A stretch of DNA of 64,000 nt from Tepidibacillus_B infernus. GTDB lineage: Bacteria > Bacillota > Bacilli > Tepidibacillales > Tepidibacillaceae. The position numbers and the translations under genes are program-made. The stretch spans positions 5,699-69,698 of the forward strand of contig NZ_JBLWFI010000003.1 of assembly GCF_048898065.1 (NCBI RefSeq). Reading direction: 5' to 3'. Positions 50,161 through 59,477 of the stretch are shown here, in pieces (the stretch's first letter is position 1; every line of letters starts with the position of its first letter). The notes below the pieces were generated by a model that was given only the letters and a program-made list of their open reading frames with translations, did no database searches and was not told where the DNA came from.

Positions 50161-51501
50161 TCATGATAATTCTTTTTTGACTACATCTATTATTTCCTTT
50201 ACATATGCTTTAAGTAATTCTTCATCCGGTCCTTCTGCCATCACACGAATCAAAGGTTCGGTACCAGAAGGACGGACAAGGACACGACCATCATTTCCTA
50301 GCTTTGCTTCTATATGCTTAATCACTTCTACAATGGCTGGGTTATTTTCATAGTTACTTTTGTCTGCCACACGAACGTTTTCAAGAATTTGTGGGTATTT
50401 CTTCATTTGACCAGCTAATCGAGATAACGGTAAGTCTCTCCCTTTCATCACATTGACTAATTGTAAGGCAGTTAAAACACCATCACCTGTTGTATTATAG
50501 TCTAAAAAGATAATATGGCCTGATTGTTCACCACCAAGATTATAGCCGCCTTTTCTCATTTCTTCCATTACATAGCGATCGCCAACTTTGGTTTGAATGC
50601 TTTTTAATCCATGCTTTTCAATCGCTTTATAAAAGCCAATGTTACTCATCACTGTACTAACGACGGTTTTTTCTTTTAATTTCCCATTTTCTGAGAAAGC
50701 AAGGCCACAAATCATCATGATAAAATCGCCATCAATGATATTCCCTTTTTCATCAACAGCAATTAAGCGGTCTGCATCTCCATCGAAAGCAAGGCCTAGA
50801 TCAGCCTGATGTTCAAGTACTGCTTTTGCTACGGATTCAGGATGAGTGGAGCCACAATGTCTATTGATATTAACCCCATTTGGTTCAGAATATAAAGAAA
50901 TGACGTCTGCTCCAAGTTCTCGAAAAAGGGTTGGGGCAATTTCATAAGAGGCGCCATTTGCTGTATCTAGTACGATTTTAAGACCATCAAACCTGTGGTT
51001 GATCGTTGTTTTGAGATATTCCATATATTGCTTCTTCGTTTCAATATTCGTTACAACTTTGCCGATATCACCACCGATGGGTCTTGGTAATTGGTCTATT
51101 TTTTGATCAAGCAATGCTTCAATTTCCAACTCTGTTTCATCTAACAACTTAAAACCATCAGCTCCAAAAAACTTAATGCCATTATCTTCTACAGGGTTAT
51201 GGGAGGCAGAGATCATCACGCCTGCATCCGCCTTTAGCTTCCTTGTTAAATAAGCAACCCCTGGGGTAGTAATCACACCAAGACGGATCACATTGGCTCC
51301 AATGGAGAGCATTCCAGAAACCAAAGCACTTTCTAACATTTCTCCAGATATTCTTGTATCCCTTCCCACAACAATTGTAGGTTGTTTAGTCTCTTTTGTT
51401 AGGACATATGCTCCTGTACGCCCTAATTTAAAAGCAAACTCAGGCGTTAACTCCTGATTAGCCACACCCCTTACTCCGTCTGTTCCGAAATATTTTCCCA
51501 T
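50161..51501 (-). CDS. glmM: phosphoglucosamine mutase GlmM
   Basis: 446-residue mutase converting glucosamine-6-phosphate to glucosamine-1-phosphate. The phosphoserine is in GVMISASHNP (about 100), the metal loop is DGDADRL (about 240), and RPSGTEPLIRVM lies near the C-terminus. It overlaps the FAD dehydrogenase gene by 31 bp; GAGGAGG lies upstream of the ATG. Confidence 0.97.
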   Translation of the reverse strand: MGKYFGTDGVRGVANQELTPEFAFKLGRTGAYVLTKETKQPTIVVGRDTRISGEMLESALVSGMLSIGANVIRLGVITTPGVAYLTRKLKADAGVMISASHNPVEDNGIKFFGADGFKLLDETELEIEALLDQKIDQLPRPIGGDIGKVVTNIETKKQYMEYLKTTINHRFDGLKIVLDTANGASYEIAPTLFRELGADVISLYSEPNGVNINRHCGSTHPESVAKAVLEHQADLGLAFDGDADRLIAVDEKGNIIDGDFIMMICGLAFSENGKLKEKTVVSTVMSNIGFYKAIEKHGLKSIQTKVGDRYVMEEMRKGGYNLGGEQSGHIIFLDYNTTGDGVLTALQLVNVMKGRDLPLSRLAGQMKKYPQILENVRVADKSNYENNPAIVEVIKHIEAKLGNDGRVLVRPSGTEPLIRVMAEGPDEELLKAYVKEIIDVVKKELS

Positions 51502-53147
51502 TTAAAGAGTTCCTCCTCTACTTCTTCTCTTGGACGTTGATAAGTTTGTATCAAATGTTCAGCAACGCGAATCCCGTCAACTGCTGCACTGACAATTCCC
51601 CCAGCATAACCTGCACCTTCTCCAGCTGGATAAAGTCCTTCAATATTTTCTGATTGAAAATCTTCTTTCCTAGGTATCCTTACAGGTGCAGATGTTCTTG
51701 TTTCAATCCCTGTTAACAAGGCATTTCTCGTATCATATCCTTTCAGCTTTTTGCCAAATTCAACGATTGCCTTTTCTAAAGACTCACTAACAAAATCAGG
51801 TAATGTTAAATGCAAATCTGTAGGAGTGATCCCTGGTCGATATGTAGGACGAAAGGGGATATTCTCAAGGTCATTTGAAGCAACCCCATCAAGAAAATCG
51901 TCAACCTTTTGCGCAGGGGCTTTATATCCCCCACCTCCCAGTTGATAAGCTTTCTTTTCATATTTTCTTAAATATCTGACTCCTGCTAGTGGGTCTTCTC
52001 CTTTAAAATCTTGGGTTGATATGGTTGCAACGAGAGCACTATTGGCAACGCGTGAAGCACGACTAAAATAGCTCATCCCGTTTGTTACCACCATTCCTTT
52101 TTCTGATGCAGCTGCAACAACCACTCCACCAGGACACATGCAGAATGAATAGCTTGCTCTGTCATCGTTTCCTTCACCTGCTTTTTTGACCAAGGTATAG
52201 TCAGCTGCTCCCAATTGAGGGGCTTTTGCAAACTTACCATATTGTGCTTCATTGATTAGTTGTTGGGGATGTTCAATTCTTGCACCTATTGCTAAGGGTT
52301 TACCTTGAATTTTTACTCCCTGTTCATATAACATTTCATAAGTATCTCTTGAACTATGTCCAATGGCAATCACTACAACTTGTGCAGGGATTTGTACTTG
52401 ATGATTCACTTCTACGGCAGTAATTTTCCCTTGCTCTATGACTAATTTGGTAACAAGGGAGTCAAATTTAATCACAGCTCCCATTTCAATTAGTTTCCTT
52501 CGTAAATTATAAACGATTTTTTTCAAGTTATCAGTTCCAATATGTGGTTTATGCTCATATAGGATTTCCTTTGGAGCTCCTGCTTCCACAAAGATATGAA
52601 AAACCTGATCAATTCGGGAGTCACTAATCCGTGTAGTCAATTTACCATCGGAAAAAGTACCTGCTCCACCTTCACCAAATTGCACATTAGAATTAGTATT
52701 TAATTCACCTGTCCGCCAAAAATGGAGGATATCTTTATTTCTTCGTTCTACATCCCGTCCACGTTCCAAAATAATCGGTTTGTAACCATGCTTTGCTAGT
52801 TCTAAAGCGGCAAAAAGCCCTGAAGGCCCAGCCCCGATAATAATGGGGGGATATTGTAAACCCTGATTTCCAGGTAATAGCTTTAGTACTGGCTTTTTGG
52901 GTTTTGCCATTTGCACATCTGGATGATTGATTCTTTCAACGATTTTTTTCTCGTCAACTGTAAGTTTTAATTCAATCTGGTAAACAAAAATCACTTTATC
53001 TTTTTTTCTAGCATCTAAAGACCGTTTTAGAATTTCAAAATCTTTTACTTTTTTGAAAGGTAGACGTAACTTTTTCTCAATTGCTACAATTAGGTCTGCC
53101 TCACTATGATCGATATTTAACTTGATGTTGTTTATTCGAATTGCCAT
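51471..53147 (-). CDS. FAD-dependent dehydrogenase of unknown substrate
   Basis: 558 residues. After a basic N-terminal domain of about 95 residues comes a Rossmann motif IIIGAGPSGLFAALELAKHGYKP (about 101; quoted in part), ERGRDVERR, and NVQFGEGGAGTFSDGKLTTR; the last part has GLYPAGEGAGYAGGI (about 508). This is a widespread NAD(FAD)-utilising dehydrogenase family without known substrate. The ATG at 53147 has AAGGAG, which is formed by the end of cdaR. It is placed between cdaR and glmM, where B. subtilis has nothing. Confidence 0.85.
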   Translation of the reverse strand: MAIRINNIKLNIDHSEADLIVAIEKKLRLPFKKVKDFEILKRSLDARKKDKVIFVYQIELKLTVDEKKIVERINHPDVQMAKPKKPVLKLLPGNQGLQYPPIIIGAGPSGLFAALELAKHGYKPIILERGRDVERRNKDILHFWRTGELNTNSNVQFGEGGAGTFSDGKLTTRISDSRIDQVFHIFVEAGAPKEILYEHKPHIGTDNLKKIVYNLRRKLIEMGAVIKFDSLVTKLVIEQGKITAVEVNHQVQIPAQVVVIAIGHSSRDTYEMLYEQGVKIQGKPLAIGARIEHPQQLINEAQYGKFAKAPQLGAADYTLVKKAGEGNDDRASYSFCMCPGGVVVAAASEKGMVVTNGMSYFSRASRVANSALVATISTQDFKGEDPLAGVRYLRKYEKKAYQLGGGGYKAPAQKVDDFLDGVASNDLENIPFRPTYRPGITPTDLHLTLPDFVSESLEKAIVEFGKKLKGYDTRNALLTGIETRTSAPVRIPRKEDFQSENIEGLYPAGEGAGYAGGIVSAAVDGIRVAEHLIQTYQRPREEVEEELFKWENISEQTE

Positions 53148-53151
53148 AAAT

Positions 53152-54381
53152 TTACTCCTTCTCAATGGTAACGATCACTGTTTGTTCTGCATTGATTCGT
53201 TCTGTTAATAATGGAACGTTAAATTGAACAGGTACCTCGTGTTCACCAGGAGGTAGATTTGTAAGATCAACAAATGCTTCAAGATCATCCTTCTGAACTG
53301 CCTTTAATACATCAGGTGCACCTTCTAGTGTTATGCTTATACCCGATTCAGGGGAATTGATCGTGGCAGTTAGGCCTTCCCCTATTCCATTGATCTTGAT
53401 TGGAACTTGGTTAAAGGTTTTGGTTTCAGCCTTAACCACTTGTACTTCAAATTCGATCATGCTAGGTTCAACTTTTGCTAGACCTTCTACTAAAGGAACT
53501 TTTGCTTGAATCGTCGTTTTGCCTACGATATTAGCCAAATTTAGTGCAGGGCCAGGATAAACCATAAAGGTATTCACAATATTTTTCGGACCGTATAAAG
53601 TAACCTCTTCTGTCTTTTGTACGATAGATTTAATCGCATATCCTGCTCCAGGATATTGGTCAATCTTATAGGTTAATGGAACAATATGAAATGGACTTGT
53701 CACTGGAATCTGTACTTCAGCCGTATGCGGACTAATTTCAACTTCGATAGGATTACCGTTTTTATCTAGAGCTCGAAGAGGAACTTCTTGAGTGATCATG
53801 TTTGTTGCTTGGTCAATACTGATCGATGCTTTTACAAAAGCCACTTGGTCGATTTGTTCCTTTGTCCCAGAAATGTGAACTTTTCTTGGCTTTATAATCG
53901 CTTCTCCCGCTTGGTAGCCTTCTTTTTCTTTCCCAAGCTTATCAACAATAATCTCCATTTCTTTTCTCTTCTTGTCTTCTATTGTTACTTTTATCGTACT
54001 AGGATTGATTTCGACATCGATTTGTTCGGAAAAACCTGTATATTTAACAGGAACTTCATAGGTTCCAGCTTTATATTCTGTTAAATCAATATAGAATTGC
54101 CCCTTGTCAATGTTTTGCCCGGAACGAATTTGATTGATAAGATTAGTATTTCCCCTTAAAGTTACATCAACTTGTTCAGAAAATAACCTGACAGCAAATA
54201 GATTCTCATTATATTTAGGAGTTACTTTTGCCTCATAAAAGTAAGCATTTTGAATCCGATCGATGGGAATGCTTACATTAGGTGCTGCAGGGGTATCTAA
54301 GCTTATAACTTTCCATAACATCACTGCTAGAATAATCGATAAAATTTTTACAACGTTATTGTTTTTTAGCCAGTTGTCCAT
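53152..54381 (-). CDS. cdaR: CdaA regulator CdaR (YbbR)
   Basis: 409 residues: one N-terminal transmembrane helix (about 11-28, ILSIILAVMLWKVIS), then four YbbR repeats outside the membrane, each ending in a pattern like TYEVPVKYTG or EHEVPVQFNV. CdaR controls the c-di-AMP cyclase CdaA. It overlaps cdaA by 26 bp. Confidence 0.93.
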   Translation of the reverse strand: MDNWLKNNNVVKILSIILAVMLWKVISLDTPAAPNVSIPIDRIQNAYFYEAKVTPKYNENLFAVRLFSEQVDVTLRGNTNLINQIRSGQNIDKGQFYIDLTEYKAGTYEVPVKYTGFSEQIDVEINPSTIKVTIEDKKRKEMEIIVDKLGKEKEGYQAGEAIIKPRKVHISGTKEQIDQVAFVKASISIDQATNMITQEVPLRALDKNGNPIEVEISPHTAEVQIPVTSPFHIVPLTYKIDQYPGAGYAIKSIVQKTEEVTLYGPKNIVNTFMVYPGPALNLANIVGKTTIQAKVPLVEGLAKVEPSMIEFEVQVVKAETKTFNQVPIKINGIGEGLTATINSPESGISITLEGAPDVLKAVQKDDLEAFVDLTNLPPGEHEVPVQFNVPLLTERINAEQTVIVTIEKE

Positions 54382-55180
54382 CTTTATTCCCCCTTTTTGA
54401 CCAAAATGATCCTGAATTTTTGACTGGAGGACGTAGTGCAGTAAATAGCTGATTCATTAGTCTTTCTTCCGTTAATCCTCTTTCAATTTGGCCATTTATA
54501 GAGATCGAAATCTGCCCTGTTTCCTCAGATACAACCACTGATACAGCATCAGAGATCTCAGTCATGCCTATCGCTGCCCGATGGCGAGTCCCCAATTCCT
54601 TACTAATAAATGGATTTTCTGATAAAGGTAGATAGCAACCTGCAGCCATGATTTGCTCTTTACGGATAATAACGGCGCCATCATGCAAAGGGGTATTGGG
54701 AATAAAAATATTGATCAATAACTCTGAACTAATTGATGCATTTAGGGAGATACCAGTCTCAATATAATCTGTTAAACCAGTATCTCTTTCAACGACGATA
54801 AGGGCACCAATTCTTCTTTTTGATAAGTAATTAGCTGCCTTTACAATCTCAGCGATAACATGGGAAATGGTCTGTTCCTCAGGATGAGCTGTCCGCGAAA
54901 AAAAACTTCCTCTTCCTAATTGTTCTAAAGCCCGGCGTAATTCTGGTTGAAAAATGATAATAATTGCTAAAATTCCATATGTGAAAGCTTGATTCATCAA
55001 CCATTGAAAGGTTCTTAATTCAAAATAAGAGCTTAATAACCAAGCGAATACAATAATCATAATTCCTTTTAGTAATTGGATCGCTCTAGTTCCCCTTACT
55101 AATAAAAGTAGTCGATATATGACAAAACCAACCAATAATATATCAACGAGATCATCAATCATATTAACGAATATATCCAT
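54356..55180 (-). CDS. cdaA: diadenylate cyclase CdaA
   Basis: 274-residue membrane enzyme making c-di-AMP. Three N-terminal helices (about 10-90) precede a DAC domain with PLHDGAVII (about 170) and GTRHRAAIG (about 203), the two active-site motifs. The ATG at 55180 follows GGAGG. c-di-AMP is expected to control K+ and wall homeostasis; the operon with glmM fits reports that GlmM inhibits CdaA. Confidence 0.96.
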   Translation of the reverse strand: MDIFVNMIDDLVDILLVGFVIYRLLLLVRGTRAIQLLKGIMIIVFAWLLSSYFELRTFQWLMNQAFTYGILAIIIIFQPELRRALEQLGRGSFFSRTAHPEEQTISHVIAEIVKAANYLSKRRIGALIVVERDTGLTDYIETGISLNASISSELLINIFIPNTPLHDGAVIIRKEQIMAAGCYLPLSENPFISKELGTRHRAAIGMTEISDAVSVVVSEETGQISISINGQIERGLTEERLMNQLFTALRPPVKNSGSFWSKRGNKDGQLAKKQ

Positions 55181-55294
55181 GGTTTTTCCTCCATTATGAC
55201 TCAATACTATTAGTATAACCTCTCTTCGGCAATTCACAAGTTCATTCCTGCTTTATTTATACAAAGAAGTTTTACTTTCTTTCCATTAAGAAAA

Positions 55295-55451
55295 GGTTTG
55301 TATATTCCATCGCGCTCCGTCATCCGTGCCCTTCTATAAATAAAGATTACGGAGAGAAGGGCACTTCTGAAGGCACACAAAGTGTACAAGTCGTGCTACA
55401 CAGCTAAAGCTGCTAGTCACGCTATGTCGCAGTTTATGGAATATACAAACC
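55295..55451 (+). repeat. branched dispersed repeat, long copy B
   Basis: 157 bp, the same length as copy A and nearly identical, with the perfect 16-bp terminal inverted repeats. It starts 115 bp before cdaA and its right end is 3 bp from the rsiW stop codon. On the minus strand the element is followed by TTTTCTTAAT, so it may terminate the sigW-rsiW transcript. No flanking target-site duplication is evident. Confidence 0.85.
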
Positions 55452-55454
55452 CTG

Positions 55455-56048
55455 TTACTTCATCCATTTTTTAAGCTGATACCAAATCAACTCGAAAAAC
55501 TGATCAATTTGTTGTGCATGACCATCTACTTGGCTCGCACTTGCCATAAGTAAATTCCCGTTTACGACCGTTACATTCCCTTTTACTTCCCCTTTAATTT
55601 CTAACGTTCCATTTTCTACAACCAAGTCGCCCTGAACTTCTTTACCCTCTGGAACAATCACTCGATTTCCTTCTACAATCAAATCAGTTTGATCAACAGA
55701 AACAATTTTCAATAACTCATCACTTTGGTTCATATATGGGATCATACTCGTGGCAAATAATAGAAGGAAAACGGTCGCTGCAACAAGTAAAGGATATTTT
55801 CTAAGCGATTTACTTATCTTGTTTGTTTTCTTTTCTGGGATATGTGCTAACACTTCTCTAGTAAAAGAGGGTGAGGTCTTTAATTTAGCTATCCTTCTTA
55901 GTGCTTGGTCTGTTGCTTTTAGTTCAGCAAAATGTTGTTCACAAGTTGGGCATGATTGAATGTGTTCGAATAATTCTTGATGCGAATACTCATCGATATC
56001 ATCATCAATAAAAGCGTGCATCAAAGGGATGGCATCACGACATCTCAT
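55455..56048 (-). CDS. rsiW: anti-sigma-W factor RsiW
   Basis: 197-residue membrane anti-sigma factor cleaved in stages under envelope stress to free SigW. A zf-HC2 domain (FEHIQSCPTCEQHF, about 28-41), one transmembrane helix (about 88-105) and an extracytoplasmic beta-repeat region (VIVPEGKEVQGDLVVENG, EIKGEVKGNVTVVNGN) are seen; the last is also present in B. subtilis RsiW. ATG at 56048 with GGAG upstream; it overlaps sigW by 14 bp. Confidence 0.93.
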   Translation of the reverse strand: MRCRDAIPLMHAFIDDDIDEYSHQELFEHIQSCPTCEQHFAELKATDQALRRIAKLKTSPSFTREVLAHIPEKKTNKISKSLRKYPLLVAATVFLLLFATSMIPYMNQSDELLKIVSVDQTDLIVEGNRVIVPEGKEVQGDLVVENGTLEIKGEVKGNVTVVNGNLLMASASQVDGHAQQIDQFFELIWYQLKKWMK

Positions 56049-56625
56049 TTTGGCCACTCCTTCCTTTTTCTATCAATTGTTTACGTAACGCTTCTCTACC
56101 CCGGTGCAACCTCGTTTTCACCGTAGACTCTGATAAATGGACAATTTGACTAATTTCTTGTATGGATAAATCTTCTAAATAACGCAAAACCATAATTGAT
56201 CGGTATTTTGGCGGCAAGCTCATAATCGCCTGTTGAATGGTATCTTCCATCTCCTTTGCGACAACCTCTTCTTCCGGCCCATTTTTTGGGTCCGCTAGTT
56301 TAGAATACCAGTCAGTACCTTCTTCCTGATCCCAGTTGGCATCTAAAGAAAAATCTGCCTTCTTCTTTCGCATCCGATCGATTGCTAGGTTGGTGGCAAT
56401 ACGGAAAATCCATGTTGAAAATTTGTGTTGATCATCATAACGACCAAGATTGGTATAGACTCTAATGAAAGTATCCTGACTAACATCCTCTGCTTCTTGA
56501 ATATTGCCTAACATTCGATAAGCTAAATTAAAAATCTTATCCTTATATTGAGTGATAAGCTCTGCAAAGGCCTGTGTGTCTCCTTCCTTTGCTTTAGTGA
56601 CTAATCTTTTATCTACAAAGTTCAT
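56035..56625 (-). CDS. sigW: ECF sigma factor SigW
   Basis: 196-residue extracytoplasmic-function sigma factor for cell-envelope and antimicrobial stress. Region 2 (FNLAYRMLGNIQEAEDVSQDTFIRVY) and region 4 (LPPKYRSIMVLRYLEDLSIQEISQIV then STVKTRLHRGREALR) are complete. The ATG at 56625 has GGAGG six bases upstream. A consensus sigma-W promoter precedes it, so it is autoregulated. Next to rsiW and the cdaA-glmS block as in B. subtilis. Confidence 0.96.
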   Translation of the reverse strand: MNFVDKRLVTKAKEGDTQAFAELITQYKDKIFNLAYRMLGNIQEAEDVSQDTFIRVYTNLGRYDDQHKFSTWIFRIATNLAIDRMRKKKADFSLDANWDQEEGTDWYSKLADPKNGPEEEVVAKEMEDTIQQAIMSLPPKYRSIMVLRYLEDLSIQEISQIVHLSESTVKTRLHRGREALRKQLIEKGRSGQNEMS

Positions 56626-56655
56626 AACATACCTCCACATGGGGGCTTAATTTCA

Positions 56656-56681
56656 TACGATTCAAAATAAATTAGGTTTCA
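56656..56681 (-). promoter_or_regulatory. sigma-W autoregulatory promoter
   Basis: TGAAAC (56681-56676), 16-bp spacer, CGTA (56659-56656): exact sigma-W consensus, about 30 bp before sigW. Confidence 0.93.
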
Positions 56682-56684
56682 TTT

Positions 56685-56707
56685 AAAAAGGCACCAAAAG
56701 AGGTGCC
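56685..56707 (-). terminator. terminator upstream of sigW
   Basis: GGCACC/GGTGCC stem followed by five T residues on the minus strand, ending 4 bp before the sigW promoter. It shields sigW from upstream transcription and may end a short RNA from the preceding 150 bp. Confidence 0.85.
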
Positions 56708-56852
56708 AAACTCCAAACAATTAGAAAGTTGTATTACTCGTTTGCTCAAATTCATTGACATTTTCGTTTGATTCTTTTACATTCGTAATCTTACATTATC
56801 ACAATTGTATCACATTAAAAATATAAGAACATTAGCAAATCATGAAAATTTT

Positions 56853-56884
56853 GTAAAAAAAGAAAGTCAGGCTATTCCTGACTT
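56853..56884 (-). terminator. terminator of the thiamine ABC operon
   Basis: AAGTCAGG/CCTGACTT stem with T-run on the minus strand, overlapping the stop codon of the ATPase gene. Confidence 0.9.
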
Positions 56885-57639
56885 ATATCACTTAATTGTT
56901 TTAATAATTCCTTTTTTAATTGAATAAAGGTTTCGTCTGTCATCATGACTGGTTTTCTTGGCCGTGGTAGTGGTATTTCTACCACATGCTTCACTGTTGC
57001 AGGTCTTGGAGAGAAAACATAGATTCGATCAGAAAGGAAAATCGCCTCATCAATACTATGGGTAACAAAAAGAATCGTGTGATTTAACTTTTCCCAGATC
57101 GACAACAGCCAATTCTGCATTTGTAATCGTGTAATTTCATCTAATGCACCAAAGGGTTCATCTAATAATAATACATCTTTTTCTAAAAGGATGGTTCGTA
57201 GGAGGGCTGCCCTTTGTTTCATCCCCCCAGATAAAGAGGAAGGAAATTCATTTTCAAAGGACTCCAAACCAAAAAGTTTAAGGTATGGAATCGCTTTTTG
57301 ACGTGCCTCTCTTTTTGGGATTCCTTTTACTTCAAGTCCCAAAATGACATTATCTAATACGGTACGCCAAGGTAATAAGTGATCTTTTTGTGGCATGTAG
57401 CCTACATTTCCTCTTACTACTGGATCTCCATCTAATAAGATTTTGCCGCTAGTCGGCACTTCTAGCCCACTAATCAGCTTAAAAAGGGTACTTTTTCCAC
57501 TACCACTTGGTCCAATAATGGAAATAAATTCACCCTTTCTAATCGCCATTGAAACATCGCGAAGCGTTTCAAATGCTCCATCTTTCATTGGATATTCTTT
57601 ATAGACCTGTTCTATAAGCAACTTAAGAATTTCACTCAA
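56872..57639 (-). CDS. thiZ: ABC transporter ATPase (ThiZ-like)
   Basis: 255-residue NitT/TauT-type ATPase. Walker A GPSGSGKST (about 43), Q-loop MPQKDHLLPW, signature LSGGMKQR (about 138) and Walker B LLLDEPFGALD are intact. The TTG at 57639 with AGGAG eight bases upstream is chosen. Last gene of the TPP-riboswitch operon; thiamine precursor uptake is inferred from that control. Confidence 0.9.
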   Translation of the reverse strand: MSEILKLLIEQVYKEYPMKDGAFETLRDVSMAIRKGEFISIIGPSGSGKSTLFKLISGLEVPTSGKILLDGDPVVRGNVGYMPQKDHLLPWRTVLDNVILGLEVKGIPKREARQKAIPYLKLFGLESFENEFPSSLSGGMKQRAALLRTILLEKDVLLLDEPFGALDEITRLQMQNWLLSIWEKLNHTILFVTHSIDEAIFLSDRIYVFSPRPATVKHVVEIPLPRPRKPVMMTDETFIQLKKELLKQLSDISQE

Positions 57640-57650
57640 CAGCAATACTC

Positions 57651-58679
57651 CTATCTTTTTGGCAAAAATTCATTTGTATATACTTTATTAACCTCAATCA
57701 TCTCAGGAATTAATTGATGGTCAACCATCCATTTAGAATAATTATTCCAAACGGATTCTTTTTGAATCCCCCATTGTTCAGCATCTTCCTGATATTTTTT
57801 ACTTAACCATTCTTGACTTTTCGTTACAAGATCGGCATTAAGTCCAGACACTTGGTTTAGTAAGATATTTGCTGCTTCATCTGGGTTTTGAATCGCAAAT
57901 TCATACCCCTTAGTAGTTGCTTCCATAAACTTCTTAATCGTATCTGGATGGTCTTTGATATATTTTTCGTTTGTAATGATTACAGGGGTATAAAAGTCTA
58001 GCTCTGGTGCAAGTTTCCGCAATTCAATATAGTTGATTGGAAAATTTCTTAATTCTGCTTCTACACCTGTCCAACCATAATAAATCCATTCAAAGTCTAC
58101 ATCACGTTTTGTGACCGTGAAAAAGTCAGCGGCCCCCACATTGACAAACTCGACTTTATTTACATCTGCGTTTTCTTTCACCATGATCGATTCAATAATC
58201 GCTTTTTCAGATGGGGAGCCCCAACCACCATATTTCTTCCCTTCAAAATCTTTAGGCGTAGTAATGTTTTTTTCCTTTGGTGAAGCAAATCCAGAAGTAT
58301 TATGCTGAATAATAGCTGCAATGGATACGACAGGAAGTTGTTTTTCCTTCGGTCCTGAGCGAGCATACGTAACTTCCTCTTGATAACTTATACCAAACTG
58401 AGCTTGCCCAGCTCCGATCAATTGAGCAGTACCTCCTTCAGGGGGTTGAACGATTTCAACGTCTAGCCCCTGTTCCTTGTACCAACCCTTTTCTTTTGCA
58501 ACATATAATCCTGTATGGTTCGTGTTTGGAACCCAGTCTAACATCACTTTGATCGGTTCCAGTTTTTGCGGTTCTTCTTTTGGTTGAGATTGTTCTTGAT
58601 TCCCATTAGTACACCCTATAAGTAAACTCACAATGGTAAATATTAGGATTAAAATGATAGACAATTTTCCTTTTTTCAC
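57651..58679 (-). CDS. thiY: substrate-binding lipoprotein, NMT1/THI5 family (ThiY-like)
   Basis: 342-residue lipoprotein with lipobox SLLIGC (Cys 23). The mature part starts VMLDWVPNTNHTGLYVAKEKGWYKEQGLDVEIVQPP (quoted by position 43-78), the NMT1/THI5-like signature, and contains FASPKEKNITTPKDFEGKKYGGWG. ThiY of Bacillus binds formylaminopyrimidine, a thiamine breakdown product; the ligand here could be that, HMP or thiamine. Confidence 0.88.
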   Translation of the reverse strand: MKKGKLSIILILIFTIVSLLIGCTNGNQEQSQPKEEPQKLEPIKVMLDWVPNTNHTGLYVAKEKGWYKEQGLDVEIVQPPEGGTAQLIGAGQAQFGISYQEEVTYARSGPKEKQLPVVSIAAIIQHNTSGFASPKEKNITTPKDFEGKKYGGWGSPSEKAIIESIMVKENADVNKVEFVNVGAADFFTVTKRDVDFEWIYYGWTGVEAELRNFPINYIELRKLAPELDFYTPVIITNEKYIKDHPDTIKKFMEATTKGYEFAIQNPDEAANILLNQVSGLNADLVTKSQEWLSKKYQEDAEQWGIQKESVWNNYSKWMVDHQLIPEMIEVNKVYTNEFLPKR

Positions 58680-58702
58680 TACTTTTCACCTCATTTATAG
58701 AA

Positions 58703-59473
58703 TTAAAAGGATTCTTCTTGCTTATATTGACGATTCCAAGGAATCAAAAGATATTCCAAGGCCAATATCGTACCATATAACAAAATACTAGTAAGTACAA
58801 TGACAATAATTGCTGCAAAAACTTGATCCGTTAAAAATGAATGGGAGGTAGTTCTCATGTAAAGACCAAGCCCTTTACTAGCCCCTAACCATTCACCGAT
58901 TACCGCTCCCATTACACTGTAAGTAGCAGCAATTTTTAATCCTGAAAAAATAGAAGGCAATGCAGATGGGAACTTCACCTTGGTAAAAATTTGCCATTTG
59001 GACGCTTTCATGGTTTGTAAAAGGGAAATTAAGTCTCGATCCGCACTATTCAAGCCATCTACGGTACTGATTACAATAGGGAAAAAACCTACTAAAATAA
59101 CAACTACAATTTTAGGCAAAAGTCCAAAACCAAACCAGATAAATAGTAAAGGGGCAATAGAGATAATCGGAATCGTCTGTGAAGTCACTAATATTGGATA
59201 AAAGCCCTTACTGAAAAAAGGAAACCGATCAATGATCATTGCTAATATGAAAGCGATGACGATAGCAAATAGAAAACCGACTAATGCTTCATATAAAGTA
59301 ACCCATGTATGATCGATAATCACTTCCCTTTCGCGAAAAAGGGTCATGATAATTTGCGATGGGGGAGGCAAAATCCATGGTTCAATCTTTGAAACTTTTA
59401 CAGCCACTTCCCAGACACCAACTAAAAAGGACATCAATAAAATGGCTGGATAATGTTTTTTGATAAAACCCAT
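58703..59473 (-). CDS. thiX: ABC transporter permease (ThiX-like)
   Basis: 256-residue permease with about six transmembrane segments and the EAA-type loop DRDLISLLQTMKASKWQIFTKVKFPSALP (about 140-165; partly quoted). It belongs to the NitT/TauT group and pairs with the ATPase and the NMT1/THI5 binding protein of the operon. Confidence 0.9.
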   Translation of the reverse strand: MGFIKKHYPAILLMSFLVGVWEVAVKVSKIEPWILPPPSQIIMTLFREREVIIDHTWVTLYEALVGFLFAIVIAFILAMIIDRFPFFSKGFYPILVTSQTIPIISIAPLLFIWFGFGLLPKIVVVILVGFFPIVISTVDGLNSADRDLISLLQTMKASKWQIFTKVKFPSALPSIFSGLKIAATYSVMGAVIGEWLGASKGLGLYMRTTSHSFLTDQVFAAIIVIVLTSILLYGTILALEYLLIPWNRQYKQEESF

Positions 59474-59477
59474 CTGA

